Assembly (NCBI GenBank): GCA_001969505.1
Contig: LSSK01000011.1
Location: 17,788 to 81,787, forward strand
Source: Zancudomyces culisetae
Lineage: Eukaryota; Kickxellomycota; Harpellomycetes; Harpellales; Legeriomycetaceae
Length of the DNA: 64,000 bases
Direction of reading: 5' to 3'
In this document: positions 35,512-47,361 of the stretch, one piece after another
Position numbering within the stretch: position 1 is the stretch's first letter
Layout of the letters: every line of letters begins with the position of its first letter
Translations under genes and position numbers: made by a program
Notes under the pieces: generated by a model
What the model saw: only the letters and a program-made list of their open reading frames with translations
Databases searched by the model: none
What the model was told of the DNA's origin: nothing

Positions 35512-36244
35512 TCAAGTTCGTTCTCGGTAAAAGGAAGAGTACTTTAGAGCGTACACTGAACCGATGGTGAAAATTGAACCAAACAAGGTAATCGGGCCAA
35601 AATTTCGAGACTTAAGAGCCTTTTTTGAATTGAAAACTAGCCACATCCCACTCCAAGCTACATTGATGTAATTTGCAACAAAGTCACAGAAAATTTAGCT
35701 ATCCAAGTGTGTACAGTGTAAAGAAATAGTAAATGTATTTAAAAAAACTATATTATTACCTGTGCAAATCCCCGAGCCGTTGTAATCATCTCCATTTTTC
35801 AAGGCATAGCTATAAATTAAACAAGATTTAAAATGTTACTTTTATATCATTTTCCTTGATTATTTTATCTGCTCGGAAAAAAGAATCATTTAATGCCAAG
35901 TTTAAGATAAGAATAAATCTAGAAACAAATTAAATTAGTATTAATTGTGTAAACTTACCCAGCAAAGAAATATGCAGCCGCAAAGCCCACCGATTGAATG
36001 TAAGGAGGGTATCCTCTATTGATAAAGTTTTGAGGAAAGATAGCAGAAAAACCTAGTATAACCGCCACAAAAAAAATTCAAAAAAAATTCAGCAATAAAC
36101 CCAAGAATAACAAATTCCGCATTCACAAGGACATATGTATTAGGAATCGAGCTTACTCATTAAAGAAAGTCCAAATGCAGGATAAGGTGAAGAACCGAGC
36201 TTATTAGCGAATTTGAATAATGAGTTCGTTTTGCTTTCGTCCAT
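35512..36244 (-). CDS. AIM19: Aim19-family mitochondrial protein
   Basis: Four exons: 36157-36244, 35959-36052, 35760-35809, 35512-35657. All phases close, giving 125 aa. It matches the fungal Aim19 family (altered inheritance of mitochondria 19): an N-terminal SSPYPAFGLSLM block, a glycine/alanine membrane segment with VGFAAAYFFAGY, the core motif NGDDYNGSGICTAWSG (yeast NDLENGAGFIATWSAL) followed by KKALKSRNFGP, and a last helix. The yeast member is a small inner-mitochondrial protein of unclear function. The gene is divergent from the FANCL-like gene, with 294 bp between the start codons, so a shared promoter is possible. Acceptors are CTAG, ATAG and GTAG. Confidence 0.82.
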
Positions 36245-36538
36245 GTTTGTATTAATATTTCAATTTGTTTAAAACGAGCGTGCAATATATTCTACAGCGG
36301 CTAGAGAATTTTCACACAATTTGATGAAATGGCAAAAAAATATATGATAATGTGATTAATTTTTTTTCACAGTAAATAATTCGATGCGATTTTTGATGAA
36401 AAAAGTATCCAAAACCATTTAATCATAAGAACAAATATTCTGGCAGCTATTGATACACAAATCAAACTGAATTTGAAGAATGATGTTCCACTGAGAAAAA
36501 TCCTCGCATTCAGATTATGAGGTAAAATAATAGCAAGC

Positions 36539-38570
36539 ATGGAAGAAAAAAAAGAAAGATTAGAGTTTTATAGGCTGTTTCCGCATATTGTAGAGGTGAA
36601 AACCGCAAAGGAAAGGGATGTAGAATGCGAAAAGGCAAATGCTGGTGGCAACAATAACACAACAGATGATGTTAGTAGTGAGAGCAGCATAAGATACAAA
36701 GGCTATATCACAACAAAGGTAATTCACAGCAACATAATAAACCATGATTTTTTAAAAAGTAGCTGCTAAAGGATTCAGATGTGTAAAGGAATCGCATGGC
36801 TCATACATTTATCTATTGAACGAGTAGTACAACAATGATGTTTATGTGGAATATGCCGAAAATAAGCCGGAAATAGCAGTTGACGACATGGAAAAAAAAA
36901 TTATATGTAAAAGGAGGAGGGAAAATGATGATATATGTGATATACAACTAATACTTGGAAATGGAGGGAAATCACACCAAAATGTACCAGAATCAGAGGT
37001 TGAGAGGATGACAAAAAGGCTCAAGCAGTGCGAGAAACCAAAGCACAAATTTATGGAAATTAAACAGTTTGTGGTAATCATATGACTAATTAATGATATT
37101 AAAGGTGGTTGGTAGTAGTAAGCAAATGGTATCAGCATGTTATTCTAAGCACCATATAACACCTCTTTTTACATTTGATAGGAGCGTATTCAAAAGCAAG
37201 AGAGGCGGAATTATTATAATTTTTGTGGAATTTTGCGCCAAAGGCAGTTATTAAAGGTTATTCGAGCATTTTTAGATAATGCAAGAATACTGGGAGCGAA
37301 ATATAAGTTAATTAAGCAAAACGAAGATGATGATACACAAGATTCAAGTACGGGTAAGACCGTAGGAAATTCAAAAAATATGGCGAACGAAGAGCTAAGC
37401 AGGGGGTGTAAAAATAAGGATGAGGATATCAATCGCGAGTGCTGTGGGGTTTCGGGAATAGAAATGGAAATAAAAAACGCTTATGGACGAAAAATTCACG
37501 TACAGATGCTTGATAAAGGAGGGGAAAATATGGATGCTTCGTTAATAATACAGCTGAAAGGATTAAACATGACCGGAGAAGGCAATGAGAATGCGAGAGC
37601 AGGTGTGGATGCAGAGATAAAATTAGATACAAAACTTCAGTGCGATGATGCTCATTATGAAGACACTTCTGAATGCAGTAGGGAAGTGTCAGAGATTTTT
37701 GTATGGCTCAATAATATTCTTAAGAGCAGCGAGGAAAGCGAAGAACTGATAGAAAAGCTTGTAGAGTTTGACGATAACATGGGAAGCCCCGAAAAAGAAA
37801 ACAAATCAGGTTCAATCAACGAATATTTGGTTGCTAATGCTAAGAGCGGGATGATAAAAAGGCAGCTCATTGTGGTGATACCCGTAGTGAGCAAAGTAAA
37901 TCGACAAGAAAATGTGAATGTAATGAAAGTGGGGGAGGGGGTTCTAGAAAATGGAGAGGAAGATAAAAACGAAAATGAGAAGGAGATGGTGGGTATAGAG
38001 ATTATCTACAAGCCTGCTGCAGCCAGTAGCAGGGGTATGAGTGATAGTGGTAGCAAATCTTGTAGTTTTCCAAAAGAGATCAAGATAAAAAAAGTCATAT
38101 CTTATTATAACAACACAGAAACAGAAAAACAGAAGGAGGAAAGCACTATCTATAATCAATTGAAGCGAGAATTTGCAGATTTCGAAAAGAAGTGGAGTTC
38201 CAAAAGAAGCATAGTCGAAAATGTTAGGACAATAATTGGTAGCTTAGAGGGACAGGACGTGATTGGAGAAGAAATAGCGATACTAAGTAATAATCTCAAC
38301 GAGAGTAGGCAGAATATTATGAAAAATGCATTTAGCTGTGGAATATGCTTTAGTTTGGTCATAACTGAGGTACTAACAGGCGAGCAAACATCTCAGAGCA
38401 GAGAGCCAGGAGAGGGTCCAGGTGTGGTAGAGTGCGAGTCATGTCGGAAAAAGTATCATCTGGACTGCTTGAAAACATGGATGCTAAAAAGCAACAAGGC
38501 GCTGTTACAGGCGTTTAGAGTTTTGGTCGGAAAATGTTTGTACTGTCAGAAAGAGATATCTATTTTTTGA
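36539..38570 (+). CDS. FANCL: FANCL-like E3 ubiquitin ligase, N-terminal half unresolved
   Basis: The C-terminus (last ~80 residues before the stop at 38570) is a FANCL-type RING/PHD domain with all eight metal ligands in C4HC3 order: CGIC, ECESC, KYHLDC and GKCLYC. In animals FANCL monoubiquitinates FANCD2 in crosslink repair. Exons I can place are 36539-36718 (with YKGYITTK, like the FANCL ELF domain YEGFIS), a middle exon ending at 37073 (donor GTG|GTAATC) and 37182-38570 (acceptor GATAG). Between 36719 and about 36880 the best-matching frame (GFRCVKESHGSYIYL) needs a phase that exon 1 does not supply and then meets TAG at the codon after LNE. So the model there is either an intron I cannot place or a genuine break. 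The central part is low-complexity, Asn/Glu/Lys rich and poorly conserved. Confidence 0.72.
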
Positions 38571-38694
38571 ATCTGCCACTATACCTAAACTTGAAGCCAA
38601 ACGTAAGAATAAAAATAAAGAGAAAAATAAAGAGAAAAAGAAAAAGAAAAACAAACAGCGGCAACAAAGAGAAAGGGAATATATGGCAATATGA

Positions 38695-40739
38695 TCATTG
38701 AGAAAAAATTTGACATGCGTATTCAATTGGGCTAGACTGGGTGGTATCAGGATCGGCGTCCATTTTTTGGGAAAGGTCTTGGCCTTGGTGTCGCAAATTA
38801 ATAGAGGCAAAGAAGCCAAGTTTTGAGCCCAGTGACAATCTGCCTGGATTTAGGAATAAGGTGCGACCATCAACCAAGGTTGAACAGAAAGGCTTTAGGG
38901 CAGAAGGAGTGATGAGAATATTTGGGAGTTGCTCATCAATTAGATTGAAGTTGAATCCAGAGGCCAAAAGAGAGTTGGCCAGAGAGTATGAGATATTGCT
39001 GCTAGAAACAGGAAATAGAGAGCCCTGCTCAAGTATAAAAGAGGCTAGTCGATCTAACCTGCTTCCAGCACAGTTTTTGCTAACTTCGGTGGCGCTCAAA
39101 TTCATAAGAACATCGTTGCTACATACAGTCACTAGAACTGAGTCGTTGATAAGTATATGTGCTGGGTTTGGAGCAACCAGTACATCATTTGGAATCTTTA
39201 GACCTGCAGAATCAAGCGGGGGCTGTGGGAAACAGAAATATGGACTGACCAGATCGTCTACAGAAGGCACAAGTATGACCTTGCGGGACTCGCACAGGCG
39301 GTGCAACAGTGGGCTGATTATGGTGGTGAAACACTCAGATGGTGAAATGGGCGCCGAAGCAATCAATGGGTGAGACTGACTGACAAACGGACCAACAAGA
39401 ACGACAACTGCGGGGTTTTTTTCCAGTGCTACATCCACGAACTCGACCAGTGGACCAAAAGACAGGTCAGAATTAAGAGTAAACGGACCGCAGCCGACCA
39501 TTATCTCGGTATCAAATGCTGCAACCGCCCCATTTTTACCCGGTGTAATAGAGGTCGGAATAGGAGGAGGTAGTAGTTTCTGGGCAGTGAACATCGACCC
39601 GTTAAGATTGGTTCCCAGTACACACACGTTCATCCCAGGAAAGACTGAGTAGGAATCTAAATTGGACAAATCCAGTGGGATGGATTTACCATTTCCCAAT
39701 CGTCGTGATGAAACAAGCTCAACCGCCTTTCCACCTGACACGTGAATACGCCCAACAATATAAACGGGTTCTTGGTGAGGGTATGATGGGTTTGAAAGAG
39801 TTGTAATTAGCTCTGAATAGCGTGCCTTTGTCATTACCGCAAAGTTGTCAGTGTAATGGTCCAGAACAGCAAGTTTGTCAGCAATATTTTCCATCATATA
39901 TCGATAGGCGGCGTTGTTGGCACTATTTGAAGAAAGTGAGAGTATAACAGCTTTTATATCGGTAGTTTTGGCTTTTCTTTTCGTATTTCCAGTGTTTTCG
40001 ATAGTGTTATCACCACTCCTATTTACTCTACTATCACCAGCACCGTCGCCATCGCCAATACTCTGTGTTTTGCTTTCTGTAAAACTTTCGACATTGTAGC
40101 TTGTAAATACCTTGAACTCAACTTTCCTAAGGAAGGAATAGATAAATTTTTTATACATGGTGTTATCACTTTTGCTCAAATAAACGGCTCACATGGCCAT
40201 ACACATAAATAAAGTGAAATAAATTAGTTTGTACCAAATTAAACCAAACAAAATGACTTACCCTCCCTTGCGCTCATACTGAGTATTAAATAAATTGGTA
40301 GGGATCGGTAGTGACGAAGGTAGGTTATCACCAAGTATAGATTTGACTATTTGACCACGTCTTCTACTGCCAAAACTAGAATTACTGTTATTGTTGCCAT
40401 ATTTCCTACCACCAAAATCACTATAATTTGACATGCTATTTCCCACAGTCGCCTGGTTAAAATTGATACTATTCAAAAGCATTGCAACTAGCTCACTATC
40501 ATCTTTATTACTCTCATTTTGTTGGGGCTTTGACTGTACATACGCGTATTTAACTTTTTCTGTTATGTCTTTAGGTTTAACACAGAGCGAACTTGACAGG
40601 TTTAAGACTATTCGACATACAAAATAGTTGTAGTTATAAACTCATCGCCAGCTAAACTAAATAACTCACCCTTTTTTGCAGTAGTTTCATTGATTTTCAA
40701 TGGCAAAAACAGTTCCTGGATTGATTTTTCTGTATTCAT
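38695..40739 (-). CDS. POL12: DNA polymerase alpha subunit B (Pol12/POLA2)
   Basis: Three exons: 40671-40739 plus one base (to 40670), 40262-40607, 38695-40126; 1848 nt in all, encoding 615 aa (human POLA2 598). The protein tethers primase-pol alpha and is needed for replication initiation. Exon 1-2 encode the small N-terminal helical domain, then a Ser/Asn-rich linker. The OB region includes VYIVGRIHV and the inactive calcineurin-like phosphoesterase domain contains MVGCGPFTLNSDLSFGPL, VVVLVGPFVSQSHPL, PSVDDL and NPAHI. The family's catalytic residues are naturally degenerate. Introns use acceptors AATAG and TTAG. An alternative reading from an internal TTG at 40179 ignores the splice and is not favoured. 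Confidence 0.93.
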
Positions 40740-41135
40740 TTTAATTGTCCTGTTACTTTCGTCAAGATGTTGTATTACGATCTACACCCTTGTATCTGAA
40801 TTAGCATTAATAAAATATATCATATAATAAATGCGAAATGACCTAGGATATACACTGTCTGTTGGTGCTGCTTGAACAGGATTTGATCCAGTTTGGAAAA
40901 AATAAAGGACAACTAAATACTTGACAAAAATCTTTTTTTTTTTTGCACAGTAAACAAAAGGTTTGTATCTACATAAACTTTATTGGCCAATAATTGCTAG
41001 CGTAAACAAATAAATAAGTGTAATGTTTGGAGAGAAAAAGCTCCAAACTTGGCAAGAGTTTTGATTGAAAAAAAAAACTATAAACAATCCAAACGACAAA
41101 ATAACAAAGAGGTTAAAGGAACAGAGTAGCGGGAG
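40740..41135. other. intergenic, POL12 upstream region
   Basis: About 400 bp between the start of POL12 and the 3' end of the CSC1-like gene, both on the minus strand. T-runs near 40930; nothing else seen. Confidence 0.5.
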
Positions 41136-43955
41136 TTAGTTGTGCTGGTTATAGTTTTTGGGGTAATCATTAGGATATGGGCTTGGAGCATGCTCAGAAT
41201 AGGGGTTATTGTTGTTAGCATACCCATTAAAGCCGTTAGTGCTGCTGGTGTGGATAGCGTTGCTTTTATTATATCTATTGGTGCTATCATTGTTGTTGTA
41301 ATAGTTATTGTGGTGATTGTAATCGTTGTTGTGCAAATTTTGGTAGGTATTACTGAGGTTATCATATGATGTGCTGTTGTAATCGGCGTTATGCTCGTTA
41401 TAGTTGTTATAATAGCCATTATTGTGGTTGGAATGTGTAGGAGAGCAGTTTAGGGGAGGAGAGTTGCGATGTACCTGGTTGGGAGGATAGGTAGAAGAGA
41501 ATTCGGGTTCAGAACCTGCATACTCCGACACATTGTCATTAAAGGGGTTAGCAAACAGGTTATGATGGTAACGATTTTGATCCGCAGCGGGGGTGTAAGC
41601 AGAATATAGTAAATTGTCGTTTGATTGTGTATAGGAATGTGAATGATTCATGATTGATAGTTTGATAGGTTCGTTTTCAGTCATATTAGCGTCCTCGTTA
41701 ACAGACTTTCCATAGAAATACTGGATTTTTCCAGAGTATACAAGGGGCAAAAGGGACTCAAACTTCGAGGAAACAACGGGGATGAGCAAAGAGGAAGATA
41801 AAATGGGGTGTAAATACCTGGTCTGGTCAGTTTTGGGGTCAATGCGTAAAGAAGAGGCCTCGGGTTGAGATACCATAGAATATCTCTTGGAGGAGAATAC
41901 ATAGCTATAAATAGCACGAACAATCAAGGTAATGAAAGGTAGCGGTGCGGTAAAAAAAGCAGGAGTTCGAGTCATTCCAAACTCGCCATATCGAATGTAC
42001 ATAGCCAAGGTTATGTAAATCTGGGAAAAGATAAGAGCAAAGAACATTCGGTTTATGGCAAGAATAAACATTGAGGGTGCGTTCATTTGGCGGCAGTAGT
42101 TTACATACAAAAAGTTGTATTTGTAAACTGCGTAGCCAAAGTAGAAAAGAATGACACCAATTATTGAAATCAGAGGACTGTATACACAATACAACATACA
42201 AAGCGTAAACAGCCAGGTGTAGAAGGCATAAATCGGCGCCAACTGTTGCTCTTGAGGAAAAGTCAAATCGTATAATTCTCGTGGAGTCAGCGTGCGAAGG
42301 TATCTGTGAAAGTAAATTTTGAGAATCGAGACGGGATGAATGACTGCAAAGGCTGTTGAAATCGCTTTGAGCACAATATATGTTGCCCAGAACTGGCTAT
42401 TAGTATTGATGATGCTTATCAAGGTCATTGGCATTGATAAAACCGCTGTCTGTGGAGTTTCTCCGTTTTTGACCATCTTCATAACAGTGTTTGTCAGGGT
42501 AAAAACAATGATGTTACTCAATATATAGAACACATATAGCTTCTTAAAGACTGATCTCTCTATTCCCGATTTCGTAATTATACCTTGCTTTCTACCCAAC
42601 CAGCGAAGTATTATAGGAACTATCAGTGCGTATGCAATCAGTAACCACGGAGTTACCACATACTGCCACAGATATGCAAATGCTTGGCTATTGTACAATT
42701 TTAAATTCGGGAAAAACTTGCTCAAGTTGTCTACGCTTGATATTGATGCTATAGTTGTTGTTGGTATAAAACTCAGCAATATCAACACAAAGCTTACAGC
42801 CCGATAAAACCAACGTCGTCTGAACCGATCACCTGGGCTCATCATTGCATTCTCCCACTGCACATCCTTTGGTGCTGGTGCCTCATAAAAGTACATCCCT
42901 CTTCTTATCGACGAGCCTGTTCGCTTCAATATCCTTCTTGCCTCCCGTGCCTCTTGTGGAGAGCCATAAACCAAAAATCCCATGTTTGTCTCCTTAAACT
43001 CTTCAACTTTTTCTCGGCCCACTGTTATTGCCAGCTCCAACGCCCTTAACTCTCTTTCATATTTTTCTATTTTGTCTACCTTTACTCCTTTTTCGCTAAC
43101 CATTGGTCTTTTCGCTGTATTGTCCACTTTTCGTTTTAACATATACTTCTGCAATGCCTTTTCCAGTTCGCGTACGCCCTGTTCTTGCTCTTTCACCATC
43201 TGTGGTAGCATTCCAAGATTTCTCACCACATTTACTCCTACCAGCTCCACATTCTGCTTGGTGTGCATCATGATATATTCTCTTAGCTTCCTATCACTTT
43301 GAAGCTCTTCTGGTATGTTTGTGATCATTAAGCTTCGGCTGCTAACTTTTTTTTGATTTTGAATGCTGCCATAATACTCAAGTTCCATTTCTTTGTATTC
43401 TTTCATCCCCCTGTATGCCAGGAAAAAAAAGACTAGTGTGAATACATAGGTAAATCCTATGTGCACAAGGTACCAGTCCAGGTTTATTATATGATACATT
43501 GTAAAATACAGGCACCTAAACCCAGAAAACCCATCCTTTGCCACATTCACATTGTTTCCCTGAGTATAATTTATCGGAATTATCACAAATGCTCCAAAAA
43601 ACGCTGTAAATCCTATAAACACTGCGCATAACTTTATGAATCTCAGAAACATGTACCCCTCAAACCCTATTACCTCTCGCATCTCCCTTTTATTAATACC
43701 ATAAACGGTTTTTACAAACTCCAAGCCACCTTTTTTTAGTCGCGGTGCTCTTTTTTCTCCCATACTATTTTTATACTTTCTTGCGTAGATGGAGCCGTTA
43801 TTTGGTCTCAAGATCACAAATAATATTACTGTCACCAGGATAAAGGCTAGAATAACCCCTGACTGCTTAAGAAACGATAGTACAGACAACATGTTTCTGG
43901 TGCTCTGCTGAGCATCAGAGAATATATCATCTATTATATTGTCGTTGTTTGCCAT
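41136..43955 (-). CDS. CSC1/TMEM63/OSCA-family osmosensitive cation channel
   Basis: Intronless 939-aa multipass protein. The order is that of the family: N-terminal membrane helix (about 31-49, GVILAFILVTVILFVIL), two more helices (about 105-128 and 160-181), a cytosolic PHM7-type domain (about 200-375) with SLMITNIPEEL and NMGFLVYGSPQEA, and a seven-helix RSN1-type channel core (about 385-690). Members are calcium-permeable mechano/osmosensitive channels or scramblase-like proteins of the plasma membrane or ER. The last ~190 residues form a cytosolic tail very rich in Asn, His and Tyr, which is low-complexity and unusual in amount. The assignment to the family is strong; the physiological stimulus is inferred. 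Confidence 0.93.
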   Translation of the reverse strand: MANNDNIIDDIFSDAQQSTRNMLSVLSFLKQSGVILAFILVTVILFVILRPNNGSIYARKYKNSMGEKRAPRLKKGGLEFVKTVYGINKREMREVIGFEGYMFLRFIKLCAVFIGFTAFFGAFVIIPINYTQGNNVNVAKDGFSGFRCLYFTMYHIINLDWYLVHIGFTYVFTLVFFFLAYRGMKEYKEMELEYYGSIQNQKKVSSRSLMITNIPEELQSDRKLREYIMMHTKQNVELVGVNVVRNLGMLPQMVKEQEQGVRELEKALQKYMLKRKVDNTAKRPMVSEKGVKVDKIEKYERELRALELAITVGREKVEEFKETNMGFLVYGSPQEAREARRILKRTGSSIRRGMYFYEAPAPKDVQWENAMMSPGDRFRRRWFYRAVSFVLILLSFIPTTTIASISSVDNLSKFFPNLKLYNSQAFAYLWQYVVTPWLLIAYALIVPIILRWLGRKQGIITKSGIERSVFKKLYVFYILSNIIVFTLTNTVMKMVKNGETPQTAVLSMPMTLISIINTNSQFWATYIVLKAISTAFAVIHPVSILKIYFHRYLRTLTPRELYDLTFPQEQQLAPIYAFYTWLFTLCMLYCVYSPLISIIGVILFYFGYAVYKYNFLYVNYCRQMNAPSMFILAINRMFFALIFSQIYITLAMYIRYGEFGMTRTPAFFTAPLPFITLIVRAIYSYVFSSKRYSMVSQPEASSLRIDPKTDQTRYLHPILSSSLLIPVVSSKFESLLPLVYSGKIQYFYGKSVNEDANMTENEPIKLSIMNHSHSYTQSNDNLLYSAYTPAADQNRYHHNLFANPFNDNVSEYAGSEPEFSSTYPPNQVHRNSPPLNCSPTHSNHNNGYYNNYNEHNADYNSTSYDNLSNTYQNLHNNDYNHHNNYYNNNDSTNRYNKSNAIHTSSTNGFNGYANNNNPYSEHAPSPYPNDYPKNYNQHN

Positions 43956-46014
43956 TTTCCTTCTTTATTTTTTTTTTCTATATTTTTATGAGTTTAAATG
44001 TTTGTAAAGCTGATGCTTTTTATAAATTCAAAACGCTTTATATCACCAAATGAGCCCGAATGATTCGATTTGCTATTTATGTCAAGCTCTTTTCGAATAT
44101 CCTTCACTCAGGGTTTATTTCTTTTCCTATTTTCGAGTTCCGGAATATTCTATCAATTCAAGATATCCTTTATTGAGCTTAAAAAATTAAAAGCGCGTGT
44201 CTTTATTTAGCATCGAACTCTTCAATAGATTCAGAACCCTCTTCTTTTTATATGTCTAAATCCCATAAGAATCCCCTCTTATATTGTGCGTATGCCCTAT
44301 TTCGAGTTGCTAATAATGAAATAATATGTATATCAGGTAGAAAGCGTTTTTTTTAAAGTAGGTATTATCTGAGTTATTGTAGTTCTATGCTTTTCAATTC
44401 TGAATGAAAAAAAAATCGTTTCAACCATACTTTATTTTTCCTTTCCAAGAATTTGATACACTAGTTTTCCAGAATTCTCGGCTTTTATTTTTTGCGCCAT
44501 TACTTAATCATTACCTCTGAGTATTTTTGATCCTGTAAGCTTGCAGAATGATTCTATAATCAGTTTTGGGATTTATTACGAGATAACAAGCCAGATGGTA
44601 AATTGCCATTTATTTACCTGGCTCTTAGTCACTTAATCCTGACCCAACCCTCCTAATCTTACCTAACTTGTTTTGATTGGCTTTTGATGGTTTTTGGGAA
44701 TTGAATTGCAGAAGATTACGGATTCTTGAGAAAGCTCTTTAATTCTTTTTTTTTAAACCATTACATAGTTGCATCAAATCCAGACTTGTTTCTAAGAATA
44801 ATAAATACACAATTGACTATAAATGCGTTTTTTTTCTTTTTGAATTAGTATTTTTTCATTACCAATGAATGAACAGAAAAAGGAAATTTTGACCACCTCC
44901 CCTTTGTCCACAATACATTGACCATCAGCATCCTACATGTAAACATGCCTATTCCTATGAAAGAAGTTTAGCAAATTAATAGTGCCTACCAGCACTTGTG
45001 GTTATTATTGTATTTTACAAATACATTTATTTATATGGTGACATTTATTTGGTAATTTTTCTGGGCAACAGAGGGAGTTATGGTGTACAATTGTTGGTTG
45101 TTTTGGGGCACTAGTTTGGACAATAATGAGCATTGTAAAATTTGGGAGCAAGTGTAGATGCGGGGACGGGAACAGAAACAGGAATATGGAAGAATAATAT
45201 ATTACCTCCAAATGTAGGACCAATAAACAGCTGTTATACCAACAATGGTTGGTTGTTATTGAAACAGAACAAGAGGTTTTTTGCTTTATTTATTTTACTG
45301 ATTTACACTTGATGATTTACGCTATAAAGTTTTGGTTATTTGCCACACAAGTTTTATCACACCCACAAGAACAAGATTTAACTATAAAATTTCATCACAT
45401 TTGGTATTGCATTATGGGAAAGGGATTCGAGAAAAGTATATGGGCAATTTAAAAAAAATTGCTAAAACTATTAACCTGAGCTTAAAAAACTATAAAGATA
45501 CGCACTATTAATTAATGTGCACTTACATCTAAGGACGCTCTTAGTGGTTTTTTTTTTGACTGCCCTTCTCAGTGCTAATAAAATGCGTCTACTCTGTCAT
45601 TCCGACAAAAAAATGCTCTCTTTACTATAAACCCATTAACAACGTCCACACCACAAATACATTTGTACAACTGTCAAATAGTGGGCAATGTAGGGTACAC
45701 AAAGGTCTGGGACCTTTAACGTTTCATGTATTGATTACATGAGATCTAAACCATTGTGCTGAAAAAACAAAAAAACGGGATCAACCCTCCCTCTCGCTCT
45801 GTAGTTGGTTAATGCATTAGAATTGCAACATAAAAGTTATAATTACAGTTTGTTGAAAAAAATATATTGGGATTTCAAACACATTTCCTCTAAGTATGGC
45901 TCTTCTGTACCGACGGCCCCGTTGACGACAGAAACGCCATAAAAGCGGCGTTCAATAAAAAAAATATGAAAAAAGAAATACAAATATGTTACAAGAAAAT
46001 GAGATAAAAATAGC
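43956..46014. other. intergenic
   Basis: About 2 kb, AT-rich. Short open frames at 45005-45223 (minus) and 45249-45452 (plus) lack any family resemblance. No gene supported. Confidence 0.45.
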
Positions 46015-47361
46015 CTAATGGTGGTGGTTTAAAGTAATCAAGGCAGGTAGAAACACACCAACACATAAACAGACAACCTGTGATGTGCTAAGTTTATGAC
46101 TATGACCATGGCTATGACTATAGCTATGGTTTTGATGTGTCTGGAGATTGTTACTATGGTGGTTATGAAAATCTCTAGAGCCAAATGTATTGTTTTTACT
46201 ATTAAGATGGGTTTCGACACCATAGCCAATTTCATTTATATCAACTCTCGGTTGACTTGAAACAAAATAATTATCGGGTTGAACACAGCCTGATGCTACG
46301 GTGTGTGGAGAGGCAAGCGTGTCGTCAGATTGATGCGTCTCGTACTGTTTAATCCCAGACATGGCAATATCGATGTTATTACTATCACAACTGGCAGAAA
46401 GCATAGAGGCTTGTTCCATAGCCTCTGGAAATGCGTGGCAGAGAGCAACGTTCAGTAACATTCCTCCAGAAACCAGTAACATATATCCAGCGACTGCAGC
46501 TAGATTGATGCTCTCCCCTTTATTAGACCCCGATGAACTCAGTAGAAATAATGCTCTGAGTACAAAATTTGTTAACAAGGCACCTAATGGTGCAGCTATC
46601 GCGTAGACTAAAAGATACCTTCTAATCCTTCTCCTGCTGTATCTAAGCTGAAGCAATGTTGTTACAAGCCCAAATGACTCCGGTGCTTTATGTAATATAA
46701 GCGCAAGGAAAATTACCATTCCTACACTCGAATCCACCTTGTCCATAAGTGCAGCACCCATAGCGAATCCATCCGCCGAAGCGTGTGCCATTATTCCCAC
46801 AAAAATGCTCGGAAACTTTTCGTTCTCTGACTTATAAACTTTGTTCATAACCGAGTCTTCGTCCCTTAAATCGTGTTGAGAATGTGCATGGTTGTGGATG
46901 TGCGAACCATGGAACATTTGATTTAGTAAAAACATAATCGCAAATCCGCCAAGTAGGCAAATGCTTATGAGAAAATCCTTGTGATCATTATCTAATGAGT
47001 TTGTAATAAGAAAATATACATTAAAGAGCCATGAATTTATCTCTACTTTCTTGCCTTTAATGGTTTTTTTAAATATATATATATATAAGAGTAAAAATGT
47101 ATATCGAGAAGTGTGTAAAAGCAACAAAATAAATAACCCCTTACGTTCACCAGCGTGTCTTGCCCCCATGTTAGAAATCGACTGTATCCCCTCAGGTATA
47201 ATTACACCCAAAGCGGTACCAGTAAGCATCCCAATCCCAAGCAATGTTACATAAATGAGATTTTTCTCCGTCAGGTGAAAAAATAGTGGGATACTTCCCG
47301 ATACAAAGGAGCCCACAAACATTGCCAGCGAGCATAGTAACAGTACAGATACACCATCCAT
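46015..47361 (-). CDS. ZIP-family metal transporter, SLC39A9/Atx2 type
   Basis: Two exons, 47145-47361 and 46015-46991, give 397 aa. The 153-nt intron (donor GAAC|GTAAGG, acceptor ATTAG) is a multiple of three without stops, so the unspliced frame would read 448 aa. ZIP9 features: LLGIGMLTGTALGVIIPEG (helices 2-3), a His-rich loop (SHIHNHAHS), the metal-site helix IMAHASADGFAMGAAL (family VVHAAADGVALGAA), LILHKAPESFGLV, and a C-terminal LNHHH end like SVGHQH of ZIP9. A long His-rich insert (about 270-375) with HSHSHGHSH precedes the last helix. The family moves Zn2+ or Mn2+ into the cytosol from Golgi or outside. The exact metal is not decided. Confidence 0.9.
   Translation of the reverse strand: MDGVSVLLLCSLAMFVGSFVSGSIPLFFHLTEKNLIYVTLLGIGMLTGTALGVIIPEGIQSISNMGARHAGERKGLFILLLLHTSRYTFLLLYIYIFKKTIKGKKVEINSWLFNVYFLITNSLDNDHKDFLISICLLGGFAIMFLLNQMFHGSHIHNHAHSQHDLRDEDSVMNKVYKSENEKFPSIFVGIMAHASADGFAMGAALMDKVDSSVGMVIFLALILHKAPESFGLVTTLLQLRYSRRRIRRYLLVYAIAAPLGALLTNFVLRALFLLSSSGSNKGESINLAAVAGYMLLVSGGMLLNVALCHAFPEAMEQASMLSASCDSNNIDIAMSGIKQYETHQSDDTLASPHTVASGCVQPDNYFVSSQPRVDINEIGYGVETHLNSKNNTFGSRDFHNHHSNNLQTHQNHSYSHSHGHSHKLSTSQVVCLCVGVFLPALITLNHHH

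Noticed and set aside
41945-41965. tRNA B-box-like sequence (GGAGTTCGAGTC)
   Set aside because: It lies inside the CSC1-like coding region and there is no A-box or cloverleaf around it. A similar hit at 63490 lies in SND1.
46015-47361. Unspliced 448-aa ZIP protein as the main product
   Set aside because: The insert is hydrophobic-basic, absent from the family, and bounded by good GTAAGG and TTAG sites; splicing gives a family-like loop.
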